DNA from: Ancylobacter rudongensis
Lineage (GTDB): Bacteria > Pseudomonadota > Alphaproteobacteria > Rhizobiales > Xanthobacteraceae
NCBI RefSeq assembly: GCF_900100155.1
Contig: NZ_FMTP01000005.1
Span: 186,001-250,000 of the forward strand
Direction: 5' to 3'
Length of the DNA stretch: 64,000 nt
In this document: positions 36,678 through 44,761 of the stretch, piece by piece
Numbering within the stretch: position 1 is the stretch's first letter
Layout: each line of letters begins with the position of its first letter
Position numbers and translations under genes: made by a program
The notes under the pieces: model-generated
Seen by the model: the letters and a program-made list of their open reading frames with translations, nothing else
What the model was told of the DNA's origin: nothing
The model's database searches: none

Positions 36678-37067
36678 ATGCTCCGTCACCTCGTGCCCGC
36701 CGCCATTCGTCGCCCCTTCGCCCGCTACAGCCATGCCGTCGAGATACCGGCGGGGGCGCGGCTGCTTGTGGTCTCCGGCCAGCTCGGCATTTCGCCCGAC
36801 GATGAGATTCCCGAGGACGTGGAGGCGCAGGCCGCCCTGTGCCTTGCCGCCATCGAGGCCTGCCTTCTTGAGGCGGGGATGGCGCGCGGGGATATCGTGC
36901 GGCTAAACGCCTATGTCACCGACCGCGCCCATATGCCCGGCTATATGGCGGCGCGCGACCGCTTCGTCGCCGATCCGCCGCCGGCTTCGACGCTGATGAT
37001 CGTCTCCGGCTTCACCCGGCCCGAGTTCAAGGTGGAGATCGAGGCGCTGGCCGCGCGGGCGGATTGA
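36678..37067 (+). CDS. Rid-family protein lacking the canonical arginine
   Basis: The 129-residue product has the RidA/YjgF fold: ARLLVVSGQLGISPDD, DIVRLNAYVTDRAHMPGYMAARD and the closing FKVEIEALA (E120). RidA enzymes deaminate reactive enamines/imines, using an arginine in a PAR-x-x-V motif to hold the substrate carboxylate. Here the corresponding segment is PPASTLMIV (residues 101-109), with serine in place of arginine. That places it among the Rid4-Rid7 type groups, which are not canonical imine deaminases and often sit in catabolic operons. It opens the plus-strand operon and is 39 bases from the creatininase gene. Confidence 0.85.
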   Translation: MLRHLVPAAIRRPFARYSHAVEIPAGARLLVVSGQLGISPDDEIPEDVEAQAALCLAAIEACLLEAGMARGDIVRLNAYVTDRAHMPGYMAARDRFVADPPPASTLMIVSGFTRPEFKVEIEALAARAD

Positions 37068-37106
37068 GCCTAGAACCCGCCCATTCCAACGACCGGACCT
37101 GCCGCC

Positions 37107-37925
37107 ATGCCCCCCAAACGCTTCTGGACCGAACTCAGCTGGACCGACTTCGCGCAAGGCGACACCGAGAACTGGATCGCCGTGCTGCCGGTGGCGGCGG
37201 TGGAGCAGCACGGGCCGCATCTGCCGGTGGGCGTCGATGCCTTCATCGGCGAGGGCTATTTGAGGGAAGTGGCGCGGCTGCTGCCGGACGACATTCCCGC
37301 GCTGTTCCTGCCGATGCAGGCGATCGGCAAGTCCAATGAGCACCTCGATTTCCCCGGCACGCTGACGCTCTCGGCCGAGACGGTGATCCGCGCCTGGACC
37401 GAGATCGGCGAGAGCGTCCACCGCGCCGGGGTGCGCAAGCTGGTGCTGGTCAATTCGCATGGCGGCAATGTGCCTATCCTCGACATCGTGGCGCGCGAGT
37501 TGCGGGCCCGGCTCGGCATGCTGGCGGTGATGGTGTCCTGGCATCGCTTCGGCTATCCCGAGGGCCTGTTCAGCGCGCAGGAGCGCCAGCACGGCATCCA
37601 TGCCGGCGGGGTGGAAACCTCGCTGATGCTGGCCTTCCGGCCCGACACGGTGCGGATGGACGAGGTGCGCGACTTTCCCCCGGTGACGCTGGCCATGGAG
37701 CAGGAATTCGCCTTCCTGCGCGCCGGCTCCCCGGCCGGTTTCGGCTGGATGGCGCAGGATATTCACCCCACCGGCGCGATGGGCGATGCCACCGAGGCGA
37801 GCCTTGAGAAGGGCGAGGTCTGCGCCCTCTATGGCGCCCGGGCCTTTGTCGAACTGCTCGGCGATGTCCATCGCTTCGACCTGTCGCGGCTGCCGGCAGG
37901 CCCGCGTGGCGAGATGGCGCGTTGA
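37107..37925 (+). CDS. Creatininase-family amidohydrolase
   Basis: The 272-residue product has the family metal site: EQHGPHLPVGVDAF (E33, H35, D44), NSHGGNVPI and HAGGVETSLML, which hold a binuclear metal centre. Members hydrolyse cyclic or linear amides: creatinine to creatine, or formamide groups in riboflavin biosynthesis (ArfB-type), among others. Since it is flanked by a Rid protein and a dehydrogenase and faces an NMT1-type importer with a CodA-like enzyme, a ring-opening or amide-hydrolysis step is likely. Its stop overlaps the next start (TGATG), so translation is coupled. True creatininase activity is unproven. Confidence 0.9.
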   Translation: MPPKRFWTELSWTDFAQGDTENWIAVLPVAAVEQHGPHLPVGVDAFIGEGYLREVARLLPDDIPALFLPMQAIGKSNEHLDFPGTLTLSAETVIRAWTEIGESVHRAGVRKLVLVNSHGGNVPILDIVARELRARLGMLAVMVSWHRFGYPEGLFSAQERQHGIHAGGVETSLMLAFRPDTVRMDEVRDFPPVTLAMEQEFAFLRAGSPAGFGWMAQDIHPTGAMGDATEASLEKGEVCALYGARAFVELLGDVHRFDLSRLPAGPRGEMAR

Positions 37926-38989
37926 TGGAAGGCTCGGTCGCGCGCACCGGCTTTCACAGCCGGAAACTGAACCTCGAGGCGGCCCGCGCCTATGCGGGGC
38001 AGGTGCTGGAACGCTTTGGCACCTCGCCCGCCAATGCCGCCTTCACCGCCGACGCTCTGGTGCGCGCCGAGGCGGACGGGCTCGGCACGCATGGCCTGAC
38101 CCGGCTGCCGAGCTACAGCGCCATGGCGGCGGCCGGCAAGATCGACGGCCATGCGGCCCCAAAGATGCGGCGTGTCGCGCCCTCGGTGCTGGCGGTGGAT
38201 GCCGGCAATGGCTTCGCCTACCCCGCGCTCGCGCTCGGCCTGCCGGCGCTGGCGGCGCTGGCGCGCGAGAGCGGCGTGGCGCTGATGGCGGTGCGGCGTT
38301 CCAGCCATTTCGGCGTCGCCGGCCAGCCGGTGGAGGCGCTCGCCAATGAGGGGCTGGTCGGCCTCGCCTTTTCCAACGCCTCCGCCTCCATCGCGCCCTG
38401 GGGCGGCAAGCGGGCGGTGTTCGGCACCAACCCGATCGCCTTCGCCACGCCGCTTAAGGGCCGGGCGCCGGCGGTGGTCGACCTCTCCGTCGCCAAGGTG
38501 GCGCGCGGGAACATTCTGGCCGCCGTGCAGCGCGGCGAGGCCGCCATTCCCGAAGGCTGGGCCTATGACCGCGAGGGCAACCCAACCACCAATGCCAAGG
38601 CCGGGCTCGCCGGCACCATGGTGCCGATGGGCGAGGCCAAGGGCACGGCGCTCGCCTTCATCATCGAGGTGATGGCGGCGGCGCTGACCGCCTCGACCTT
38701 CTCCTTCGACGCGCCGAGCTTCTTCGACGGCGCGGGGGCGCCGGCGGCGGTCGGCCATGTGGTCATCGCCATCGATCCCGGGGCGGTGGCGGGGGATGCC
38801 TATCTCGACCATCTCGAGCGCCTGGCGCTGACGATAGAGGGCGAACCCGGGGCGCGGCTGCCGGGCACGCGGCGGCTTCTCAACCGTGAGCGCGCCGCGC
38901 GCGAGGGCGTGACCCTGACGGTCGGGATGCAGCGGGCGCTGGCGCAGATGGGGTTCGTGGAGGCGACCGGGGTGGGTGGCGTGGTCTGA
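37925..38989 (+). CDS. Ldh_2-type malate/L-lactate/ureidoglycolate dehydrogenase
   Basis: The 354-residue NAD(P)-dependent 2-hydroxyacid dehydrogenase belongs to the Ldh_2 (YlbC/AllD/ComC) family, with ADGLGTHGLTRLPSY near residue 50, RRSSHFGVAG (catalytic histidine) near 125, and FGTNPIAFATP. Family members oxidise malate, sulfolactate, ureidoglycolate or 2,3-diketogulonate-type compounds. The ATG at 37925 overlaps the creatininase stop (TGATG); a TTG one codon upstream is less likely. Ureidoglycolate dehydrogenase (AllD) is one attractive match, because ureide breakdown feeds glyoxylate to Gcl, but the other ureide genes are not seen here. Confidence 0.88.
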   Translation: MEGSVARTGFHSRKLNLEAARAYAGQVLERFGTSPANAAFTADALVRAEADGLGTHGLTRLPSYSAMAAAGKIDGHAAPKMRRVAPSVLAVDAGNGFAYPALALGLPALAALARESGVALMAVRRSSHFGVAGQPVEALANEGLVGLAFSNASASIAPWGGKRAVFGTNPIAFATPLKGRAPAVVDLSVAKVARGNILAAVQRGEAAIPEGWAYDREGNPTTNAKAGLAGTMVPMGEAKGTALAFIIEVMAAALTASTFSFDAPSFFDGAGAPAAVGHVVIAIDPGAVAGDAYLDHLERLALTIEGEPGARLPGTRRLLNRERAAREGVTLTVGMQRALAQMGFVEATGVGGVV

Positions 38990-38995
38990 CAGCAA

Positions 38996-39021
38996 AAAGG
39001 CCCGGGCATGCCCGGGCCTTT
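38996..39021. terminator. Bidirectional terminator between the Ldh_2 gene and ppa
   Basis: GGCCCGGGCATGCCCGGGCC (38999-39018) is a perfect 20-bp palindrome, with AAAAA on its left and TTT on its right, so each strand sees a hairpin followed by T residues. The two genes converge on it. Confidence 0.88.
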
Positions 39022-39052
39022 CGCGTGGTGTGGCGCCGGACCGGCGCCCCGG

Positions 39053-39577
39053 TCACTTATAGGCGGCGATCGCCTTGAGAATCAGCTCGCGGGCGCGCTC
39101 CGGGCCTTCCCAGCCGGCGACCGTGACCGTCTTGCCCTTCTCCAGATCCTTGTAATGGGTGAAGAAGTGGCCGATCTGCTCGATAATGAGCGGCGGCAGG
39201 TCTTTGTAGCTCTTCACCGCGGAATGGTAGGGGTAGACCGAGTCCGCCGGCACGGCGAGGATCTTCTCGTCGCCGCCCTTCTCGTCGGTCATCATCAGCA
39301 CGCCGATCGGCCGGCAGGCGATGACGCAGCCCGCCAGCAGCGGGATCGGCGAGAGCACGATCACGTCGATCGGATCGCCGTCATCGCCGAGCGTGTTCGG
39401 GACGAAGCCGTAATTGCCCGGGTAGAACATCGGCGTGTGCAGGAAGCGGTCGACGAACAGCGCGCCCGATTCCTTGTCGATCTCGTACTTCACCGGCGCG
39501 CCGCCGGCCGGGATTTCGATGATGGCGTGAACTTCGTCAGGCGGATTGGGCCCGACCGAAATGCGCGAAATATCCAT
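39053..39577 (-). CDS. ppa: Inorganic pyrophosphatase, family I
   Basis: Hydrolyses pyrophosphate to phosphate in the cytoplasm, pulling biosynthetic reactions forward. The 174-residue length and the signature GDDGDPIDVIVL (Mg2+-binding DxDPxD) near residue 67, with YGFVPNTL and KYEIDKE, identify family I. The ATG at 39577 gives the standard MDISRISVGPNPP; a 17-residue longer reading is not supported. It is convergent with Ldh_2 and divergent from the zinc operon. Confidence 0.97.
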   Translation of the reverse strand: MDISRISVGPNPPDEVHAIIEIPAGGAPVKYEIDKESGALFVDRFLHTPMFYPGNYGFVPNTLGDDGDPIDVIVLSPIPLLAGCVIACRPIGVLMMTDEKGGDEKILAVPADSVYPYHSAVKSYKDLPPLIIEQIGHFFTHYKDLEKGKTVTVAGWEGPERARELILKAIAAYK

Positions 39578-39748
39578 GAATGGGCTCCAACGGCTCCAGG
39601 TCGACGGGCCGGCAAGGCCGGCGGGCACAAAGGCGCCCTCTCATAGGTCGATGCGGGCGCGCCGTCGAGACGTGTCGACCCATCATTTCGACGGGCAAGC
39701 GGTCTCCGGCGCCCGGCGCGGAGGGCGATGACGCTCCGTCAGCCGTTT

Positions 39749-39796
39749 GATACAGTGTATCTTTTGTCTGGACGGCCGTTACCGATATACAGTATC
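39749..39796. promoter_or_regulatory. Two palindromes before the zinc-uptake operon, candidate Zur sites
   Basis: GATACAGTGTATC (39749-39761) is a perfect inverted repeat with GATAC arms. GATATACAGTATC (39784-39796) is a related, less perfect repeat with GATA/TATC arms. They sit 24-71 bases before the start of the His-rich gene, in the expected promoter. Alphaproteobacterial Zur sites are AT-rich palindromes, so Zur is the first candidate, but Fur-family consensus sites vary and I cannot verify the match. Confidence 0.55.
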
Positions 39797-39819
39797 AGTT
39801 CCGTCTCTGGAGTTTGAGC

Positions 39820-40134
39820 ATGTCTGTCGCCCCCGTCCGCCTGCACGACCACCCCCACATTTCCGCCCCTCCGGAGGGGCGTGGAAAGGCGGGCGCCGGC
39901 GGGCACGGGCATGCTCATTCTCCGGGCCATGGGCACGATGATGGCCATCTGCCTCATGCGCCGGCCCGACCGGGCTCCCGCCACCACTCGCACAAGGCCG
40001 GTGAGCGGCATCCCTCGGCCCGCCCGGGCTTCTCGCTGCTGCGGCTCTCCGCCCTGCAGCGCCTCGCCATCGCCCTGCCGATGGCGGTCGCGCTCTGGGC
40101 CATGGCGCTGGCGGTGATCGGGGCGGGCGCGTGA
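39820..40134 (+). CDS. Small His-rich membrane protein leading the znu operon
   Basis: The 104-residue product has a histidine-rich N-terminal half (segments GHGHAHSPGHGHDDGH and SRHHSHKAG, about 15 histidines) followed by a single hydrophobic segment (LAIALPMAVALWAMALAVIGAG) at the C-terminus. It has the look of a metal-buffering, membrane-anchored peptide; I recognise no named family. GGAG precedes the ATG at 39820. Its stop overlaps the ATPase start (TGATG), so it is co-translated with znuCBA. A role in zinc storage or handing zinc to the importer is inference from its composition and place. Confidence 0.7.
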   Translation: MSVAPVRLHDHPHISAPPEGRGKAGAGGHGHAHSPGHGHDDGHLPHAPARPGSRHHSHKAGERHPSARPGFSLLRLSALQRLAIALPMAVALWAMALAVIGAGA

Positions 40135-40895
40135 TGGGAAATGTCGTGAGAAACGTCCTTGCCTTTCGCAACCTCACCCTCGGCTATGACCGCCACCCGG
40201 CGGTGCACCATCTTGAGGGCGAGGTGCCTGAAGGCGACATGCTCGCCATTTGCGGGCCGAACGGCGCGGGCAAGTCGACGCTGCTCAAGGGCATTGCCGG
40301 CGTGCTGACGCCGCTGACCGGCCGCATCGAGGGGCATGTACCGGCACGGGAGATCGCCTATCTGCCGCAGGCGGCGGAGGTCGACCGTTCCTTCCCCATC
40401 GACGTCTATGACCTCGTCTCCATGGGCCTGTGGCGCCGCGCCGGGCTGTTTGGCGGCATCAACCGTGCCGACCGGGCGCGCATCGAGCAGGCGCTGGCCG
40501 CCGTCGGGCTGGAAGGCTTCGAGGCGCGGCCCATCGGCACCCTGTCCGGCGGCCAGATGCAGCGGGCGTTGTTCGCCCGCCTGCTGCTGCAGGATGCGCG
40601 GCTGTTGCTGCTCGACGAGCCGTTCACCGCGCTCGATGCCGGCACCATCACCGACCTGACCGCGCTGGTGAAGCGCTGGAACGGGGAAGGCCGCACCGTC
40701 ATCGCCGTGCTGCACGATTTCGAACTGGTGCGCGGGCATTTTCCCCGCACGCTGCTGCTCGCCCGCGAGGCGGTCGCCTGGGGCGCCACCGGCGAGGTGC
40801 TGACCTCACATAATCTCGCCGAGGCGCGGCGCATGTGCGAGGCCTGGGACGAGGATGCCCCCGCATGCGCCCCGGCTTCGAGGAGAGCGGCATGA
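40134..40895 (+). CDS. znuC: Zinc ABC transporter, ATP-binding protein
   Basis: The 253-residue ATPase has Walker A (GPNGAGKST), Q-loop (IAYLPQAAEVD), the signature LSGGQMQRALFARLL and Walker B (LLLLDEPFTALD). The YLPQ..VD..FPI..Y..V..G pattern is typical of zinc/manganese (cluster A-I) importers. The ATG at 40134 overlaps the stop of the His-rich gene; the downstream permease overlaps as ATGA. The surrounding His-rich proteins favour zinc over manganese. Confidence 0.92.
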   Translation: MGNVVRNVLAFRNLTLGYDRHPAVHHLEGEVPEGDMLAICGPNGAGKSTLLKGIAGVLTPLTGRIEGHVPAREIAYLPQAAEVDRSFPIDVYDLVSMGLWRRAGLFGGINRADRARIEQALAAVGLEGFEARPIGTLSGGQMQRALFARLLLQDARLLLLDEPFTALDAGTITDLTALVKRWNGEGRTVIAVLHDFELVRGHFPRTLLLAREAVAWGATGEVLTSHNLAEARRMCEAWDEDAPACAPASRRAA

Positions 40896-41761
40896 TCTAC
40901 GATCTGCTCATCGGCCCCTTCGCCGAATTTGATTTCATGCGCCGGGCACTGGTCGGCGTGCTGGCGCTGGGCGTCGGGGCGGGGCCGATCGGCGTGCTGA
41001 TGATGCTGCGCCGGATGAGCCTTGCCGGCGATGCCATGGCGCATGCGATCCTGCCCGGTGCGGCGGTCGGCTTCCTCGCCGCCGGGCTGAACCTGTTCGC
41101 CATGACGGTGGGCGGGCTGGTGGCGGGGTTTGCAGTGGCGCTCGGCGCCGGCGCGGTGGCGCGGGCGACGCAGATGAAGGAGGACGCGGCGCTGGCCGCC
41201 TTCTACCTCGTCTCTCTGGCGCTCGGCGTGCTGCTGGTGTCGCTGCGCGGCTCCAATGTCGACCTGCTGCATGTGCTGTTCGGCACCGTGCTGGCGCTCG
41301 ACGACGCGACGCTGCTGCTCATCGTCTCGATCTCCAGCCTGACGCTGGTGGCGCTGGCGCTGGCCTGGCGGCCGCTGGTGCTGGAGAGCGTCGACCCCGG
41401 CTTCCTGCGCTCGGTGAGCCGGGCGGGGGCGCCCACCCATCTCATCTTCCTGGCGCTGGTGGTGATGAACCTCGTCGGCGGCTTCCATGCGCTGGGCACG
41501 CTGCTCGCCGTCGGGCTGATGATGCTGCCCGCCGCCGCCGGACGGTTCTGGACCCGCGAGCTGACGACGCTGGTCGGCGTCTCGGTGCTGATCGCCTGCG
41601 CCTCCGGCGTGCTGGGGCTGCTGGTTTCCTATCATTCCGGCGTGCCCTCCGGGCCCGCCATCATCCTCGTCGCCGGCGGCGCCTATGCGCTGTCCGTGCT
41701 GTTCGGGCCGGTCGGCGGGCTCCTGCCCCGCTTCCTGCCGCAACGCCATCTCGAAGCCTGA
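40892..41761 (+). CDS. znuB: Zinc ABC transporter, permease
   Basis: The 289-residue ABC-3 family membrane protein has about eight to nine hydrophobic segments, with RRMSLAGDAMAHAILPGAAVGF as the conserved cytoplasmic coupling segment and HALGTLLAVGLMMLPAAAGRFW later. The ATG at 40892 overlaps the ATPase stop (ATGA) and has GAGGAG upstream; a 19-residue longer in-frame start is rejected. Confidence 0.92.
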   Translation: MIYDLLIGPFAEFDFMRRALVGVLALGVGAGPIGVLMMLRRMSLAGDAMAHAILPGAAVGFLAAGLNLFAMTVGGLVAGFAVALGAGAVARATQMKEDAALAAFYLVSLALGVLLVSLRGSNVDLLHVLFGTVLALDDATLLLIVSISSLTLVALALAWRPLVLESVDPGFLRSVSRAGAPTHLIFLALVVMNLVGGFHALGTLLAVGLMMLPAAAGRFWTRELTTLVGVSVLIACASGVLGLLVSYHSGVPSGPAIILVAGGAYALSVLFGPVGGLLPRFLPQRHLEA

Positions 41762-41771
41762 GGAGCCCCCT

Positions 41772-42764
41772 ATGCTCACCCGCCGCCTTACTCTTGCCGG
41801 CGCGCTTGCGCTGGCCGTCGCCGTCCCCTTCGTGATCCCTGCCGCCGCCCAGGAGGCCACCACCAAGATTCCCGTCGTCGCTTCCTTCTCGATTCTCGGC
41901 GATTTCGTGAAAGAAGTCGGCGGCGATCGCGTCGAGGTCACGACCCTCGTCGGCCCCAATGGCGACGCGCATGTGTTCCAGCCGGCCCCCGGCGACGCCA
42001 AGAAGGTGTCCGCCGCGCAGATCGTCTTCGTCAACGGCCTCGGTTTCGAGGGCTGGATCGATCGGCTGGTGAAGGCGTCCGGCACCAAGGCCGAGATCGT
42101 CGTCGCCACCAAGGGCATCACGCCGCGCGAAATGGCCGACGAGGATGAAGACGAGCACGCCGCCCACGACCACGGCAAGGATCACAAGGACCACGATCAC
42201 GACGACCATGCCGAGAAGGACGGGCATGTCCATGGCGGGACCGACCCGCATGCCTGGCAGTCGGTGGCCAATGCGCAGATCTACGTTGCTAATATTCGCG
42301 ACGCGCTGATCGCCGCCGATCCCGCCGGCAAGGCGGCCTATGAGGCGAACGCGGCCGCCTATACCGCCAAGCTCGGGGCGCTCGACGCCGAGATCAAGGC
42401 GGCCATGGCGGCGATCCCGGATAGCCGGCGCCGCATTATCACCTCGCATGATGCCTTCGGCTATTTCGGCGCCGCCTATGGCGTCGAATTCATCGCGCCG
42501 CAGGGCGTCTCCACGGACTCCGAGGCCTCCGCCAAGGACGTGGCCCGCATCATCCGCCAGATCAAGGCCGAGAACATCCCGGCTGTGTTCATGGAGAACA
42601 TCTCCGATCCGCGCCTCGTCAAGCGCATCGCCAAGGAGACCAAGGCCAAGGTCGGCGGCGAGCTGTTTTCCGACGCGCTCTCCGATGACAAAGGCCCGGC
42701 GAGCACCTACATCGACATGATGAAGAACAATGTCGCCCAGCTCTCCTCGGCCCTGTCGAGCTGA
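41772..42764 (+). CDS. znuA: Zinc ABC transporter, periplasmic binding protein
   Basis: The 330-residue product has a signal peptide (LTLAGALALAVAVPFVIPAAAQ) and the cluster A-I fold. Likely metal ligands are H67 (NGDAHVFQP), H160 (TDPHAWQS), H226 (TSHDAFGYF) and a late aspartate in FSDALSDD; three histidines point to zinc rather than manganese. A charged His-rich loop (residues 121-154, HDHGKDHKDHDHDDH) precedes H160, a ZnuA hallmark that may gather zinc. AGGAG lies before the ATG. It ends the operon; a REP-like element separates it from the COG0523 gene. Confidence 0.95.
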   Translation: MLTRRLTLAGALALAVAVPFVIPAAAQEATTKIPVVASFSILGDFVKEVGGDRVEVTTLVGPNGDAHVFQPAPGDAKKVSAAQIVFVNGLGFEGWIDRLVKASGTKAEIVVATKGITPREMADEDEDEHAAHDHGKDHKDHDHDDHAEKDGHVHGGTDPHAWQSVANAQIYVANIRDALIAADPAGKAAYEANAAAYTAKLGALDAEIKAAMAAIPDSRRRIITSHDAFGYFGAAYGVEFIAPQGVSTDSEASAKDVARIIRQIKAENIPAVFMENISDPRLVKRIAKETKAKVGGELFSDALSDDKGPASTYIDMMKNNVAQLSSALSS

Positions 42765-42775
42765 CGCTGGTCCGC

Positions 42776-42873
42776 CGTCATCCCGGACGGCCACAGGCCG
42801 ATCCGGGAGTGCTCGGCACATTTGAACGGAACAAGCGATCCCGGATCGCCGCCAAGCGGCGTCCGGGATGATG
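42776..42873. repeat. REP-like element, GTCATCCCGG family (copy 2)
   Basis: It starts CGTCATCCCGG, carries an internal GATCCCGGAT near 42839 and ends TCCGGGATGATG, the same layout as the element at 3701-3806. The two ends are inverted repeats. It lies between znuA and the GTPase gene, in a transcript-internal position if these genes are co-transcribed. Confidence 0.75.
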
Positions 42874-42900
42874 CGTTTGAGATGACCACTGGAGTTCACC

Positions 42901-43875
42901 ATGCCCGACGTGGCTTCCACCAAGATTCCCGTCACCGTGCTCACCGGCTATCTCGGCGCCGGCAAGACGACGCTGCTCAACCGCATTCTCTCCGAGCCGC
43001 ACGGCAAGAAATACGCCGTCGTCGTCAACGAGTTCGGCGAGATCGGCATCGACAATGACCTCGTGGTCGGCGCCGATGAAGAAGTGTTCGAGATGAACAA
43101 TGGCTGCATCTGCTGCACCGTGCGCGGCGATCTCATCCGCATCATCGACGGCCTGCTGCGCCGCAAGAACGACTTTGACGGCATCATCATCGAGACCACG
43201 GGCCTTGCCGACCCGGCCCCGGTCGCCCAGACCTTCTTCGTCGACGAGACGGTCGGCGCCAAGACCTCGCTCGACGCGGTGGTGACGGTGGCCGACGCCA
43301 AATGGCTGAAGGACCGGCTGAAGGACGCGCCCGAGGCGAAGAGCCAGATCGCCTTCGCCGACGTGATCCTGCTCAACAAGACCGACCTGGTGACGGAGAC
43401 CGAGCTGAAGGACGTGGAGATGCGCATCCGCGCCATCAACCCGTTTGCCCGCATCCACCGCACCCAGCGTTCCGAGATCGCCATCGACAAGGTGCTGGGG
43501 CAGGGGGCGTTCGACCTCGACCGCATCCAGGCGATCGACCCGGACTTTTTGGAAGGCGGCCACCGGCATTTCCATGACGAGGACATGCGCTCCTACTCCT
43601 TCTCGTCGGACAAGCCGCTCGACCCCGACACGTTCTTCCCCTGGATCCAGAACCTGACCCAGACGGAAGGGCCGAACATCCTGCGTTCCAAGGGCATTCT
43701 CGCCTTCAAGGACGACCCGGAGCGCTTCGTGTTCCAGGGCGTGCACATGATCCTCGACGGCGACCACCAGCGCCCCTGGCGGGCGGACGAGCCGAAGCTG
43801 AGCCGCATCGTCTTCATCGGCCGGCAGCTGGACGCGGCGGCGCTGGAGAAGGGGTTCCTGGGCTGCGTGGCGTGA
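42901..43875 (+). CDS. COG0523 (CobW/ZNG-type) metal-chaperone GTPase
   Basis: The 324-residue product has a Walker A GYLGAGKTT (16-24), NEFGEIGID, the metal-binding motif GCICC (68-72), the guanine motif NKTD near 160, and a CobW C-terminal domain with a His-rich GGHRHFHDEDM segment. The family delivers metals, often zinc under starvation (ZigA, ZNG1). Its position after znuCBA supports a zinc role. Cobalamin or nitrile-hydratase roles of other members are less likely here. An SDR gene follows after 40 bases. Confidence 0.9.
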   Translation: MPDVASTKIPVTVLTGYLGAGKTTLLNRILSEPHGKKYAVVVNEFGEIGIDNDLVVGADEEVFEMNNGCICCTVRGDLIRIIDGLLRRKNDFDGIIIETTGLADPAPVAQTFFVDETVGAKTSLDAVVTVADAKWLKDRLKDAPEAKSQIAFADVILLNKTDLVTETELKDVEMRIRAINPFARIHRTQRSEIAIDKVLGQGAFDLDRIQAIDPDFLEGGHRHFHDEDMRSYSFSSDKPLDPDTFFPWIQNLTQTEGPNILRSKGILAFKDDPERFVFQGVHMILDGDHQRPWRADEPKLSRIVFIGRQLDAAALEKGFLGCVA

Positions 43876-43915
43876 ACCGCCCGGCCCATGTGGCCGGTGT
43901 GAGCGGAGACGGGGG

Positions 43916-44680
43916 ATGGGAGAGTTCGAGGGCCGCGTCGCGCTGGTGACAGGCGCGGCGCGCGGGCTGGGGCGGGTGACGGCCCTCGCCTTCGCGCGCG
44001 AGGGCGCTCATGTCGTCATCACCGACATCGACGCGGACGGTGGCCGCGAGACGCTGACGCTCATTAAAGCCGTCGGCGCGCAGGGCCTGTTCCTGCGCTC
44101 CGACGTGCGGGTCGAGAGCGAGGTGGAGGAGATGGTGGCGAAAACGGTGGAGCGGTTCGGCCGGCTCGACTGCGCCGTCAACAATGCCGCCATCGTCCGC
44201 TTCGCACCGATCGTCGAGGAGACAGGCGAGAGTTTCGACCTGCATGTCGACACCAATCTGCGCGGCGTCTTCCACTGCCTGAAATATGAAATCCGGCAGA
44301 TGCTGAAGAATGGCGGCGGTGCGATCGTCAATCAGTCCTCAATCACCGGGAGCCTCACCGGCAATGCCACCGAGAGCCTCTATGCCGCTACCAAGGGCGG
44401 GGTGGACGGCCTTACCAAGTCGGTGGCGCTGGAGGTCGCGAAGAACAACATCAGCGTCAACGCCATCGCCGCCTGCGGCATCGACGCACCGGGCGACGTG
44501 TTTCACCAGTGGATGGAGCGCGAAAACATCAGCCCCGAGGAGGCCGGCCGGTTGTTTCCGATCGGCCGGATGGGCCGGGCGGATGAACTGACCGCCGCCG
44601 TGCTGTTCCTGTGTTCGCAAAAGGCCCGCTTCATCGTCGGGCACCTGCTGGTGGTCGATGGCGGCTGGATCGCGCATTGA
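43916..44680 (+). CDS. Short-chain dehydrogenase/reductase
   Basis: The 254-residue product is a classical SDR: TGAARGLGRV nucleotide motif, VNNAAIVRF, the catalytic serine in VNQSSITGS and YAATKGGVDG (Y-x3-K). ITDID after the second strand suggests NAD rather than NADP. It lies between two genes of the zinc neighbourhood but carries no metal motif; whether it joins them functionally is unclear. The substrate is unknown. Confidence 0.85.
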   Translation: MGEFEGRVALVTGAARGLGRVTALAFAREGAHVVITDIDADGGRETLTLIKAVGAQGLFLRSDVRVESEVEEMVAKTVERFGRLDCAVNNAAIVRFAPIVEETGESFDLHVDTNLRGVFHCLKYEIRQMLKNGGGAIVNQSSITGSLTGNATESLYAATKGGVDGLTKSVALEVAKNNISVNAIAACGIDAPGDVFHQWMERENISPEEAGRLFPIGRMGRADELTAAVLFLCSQKARFIVGHLLVVDGGWIAH

Positions 44681-44761
44681 TCGCCGGTTCCTGTCGGTGG
44701 GGCGTGACGTGGTCGCCGGCATCGGTTAAGCCTTTGGCCCTTTGCGAGCACCGATAGCGCC

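Noticed and set aside
40134-42764. Manganese (MntABC/SitABC) rather than zinc transporter
   Set aside because: The binding protein has a long His-rich loop and three histidine ligands, and the operon starts with a His-rich peptide; the third ligand would usually be glutamate in manganese binders.
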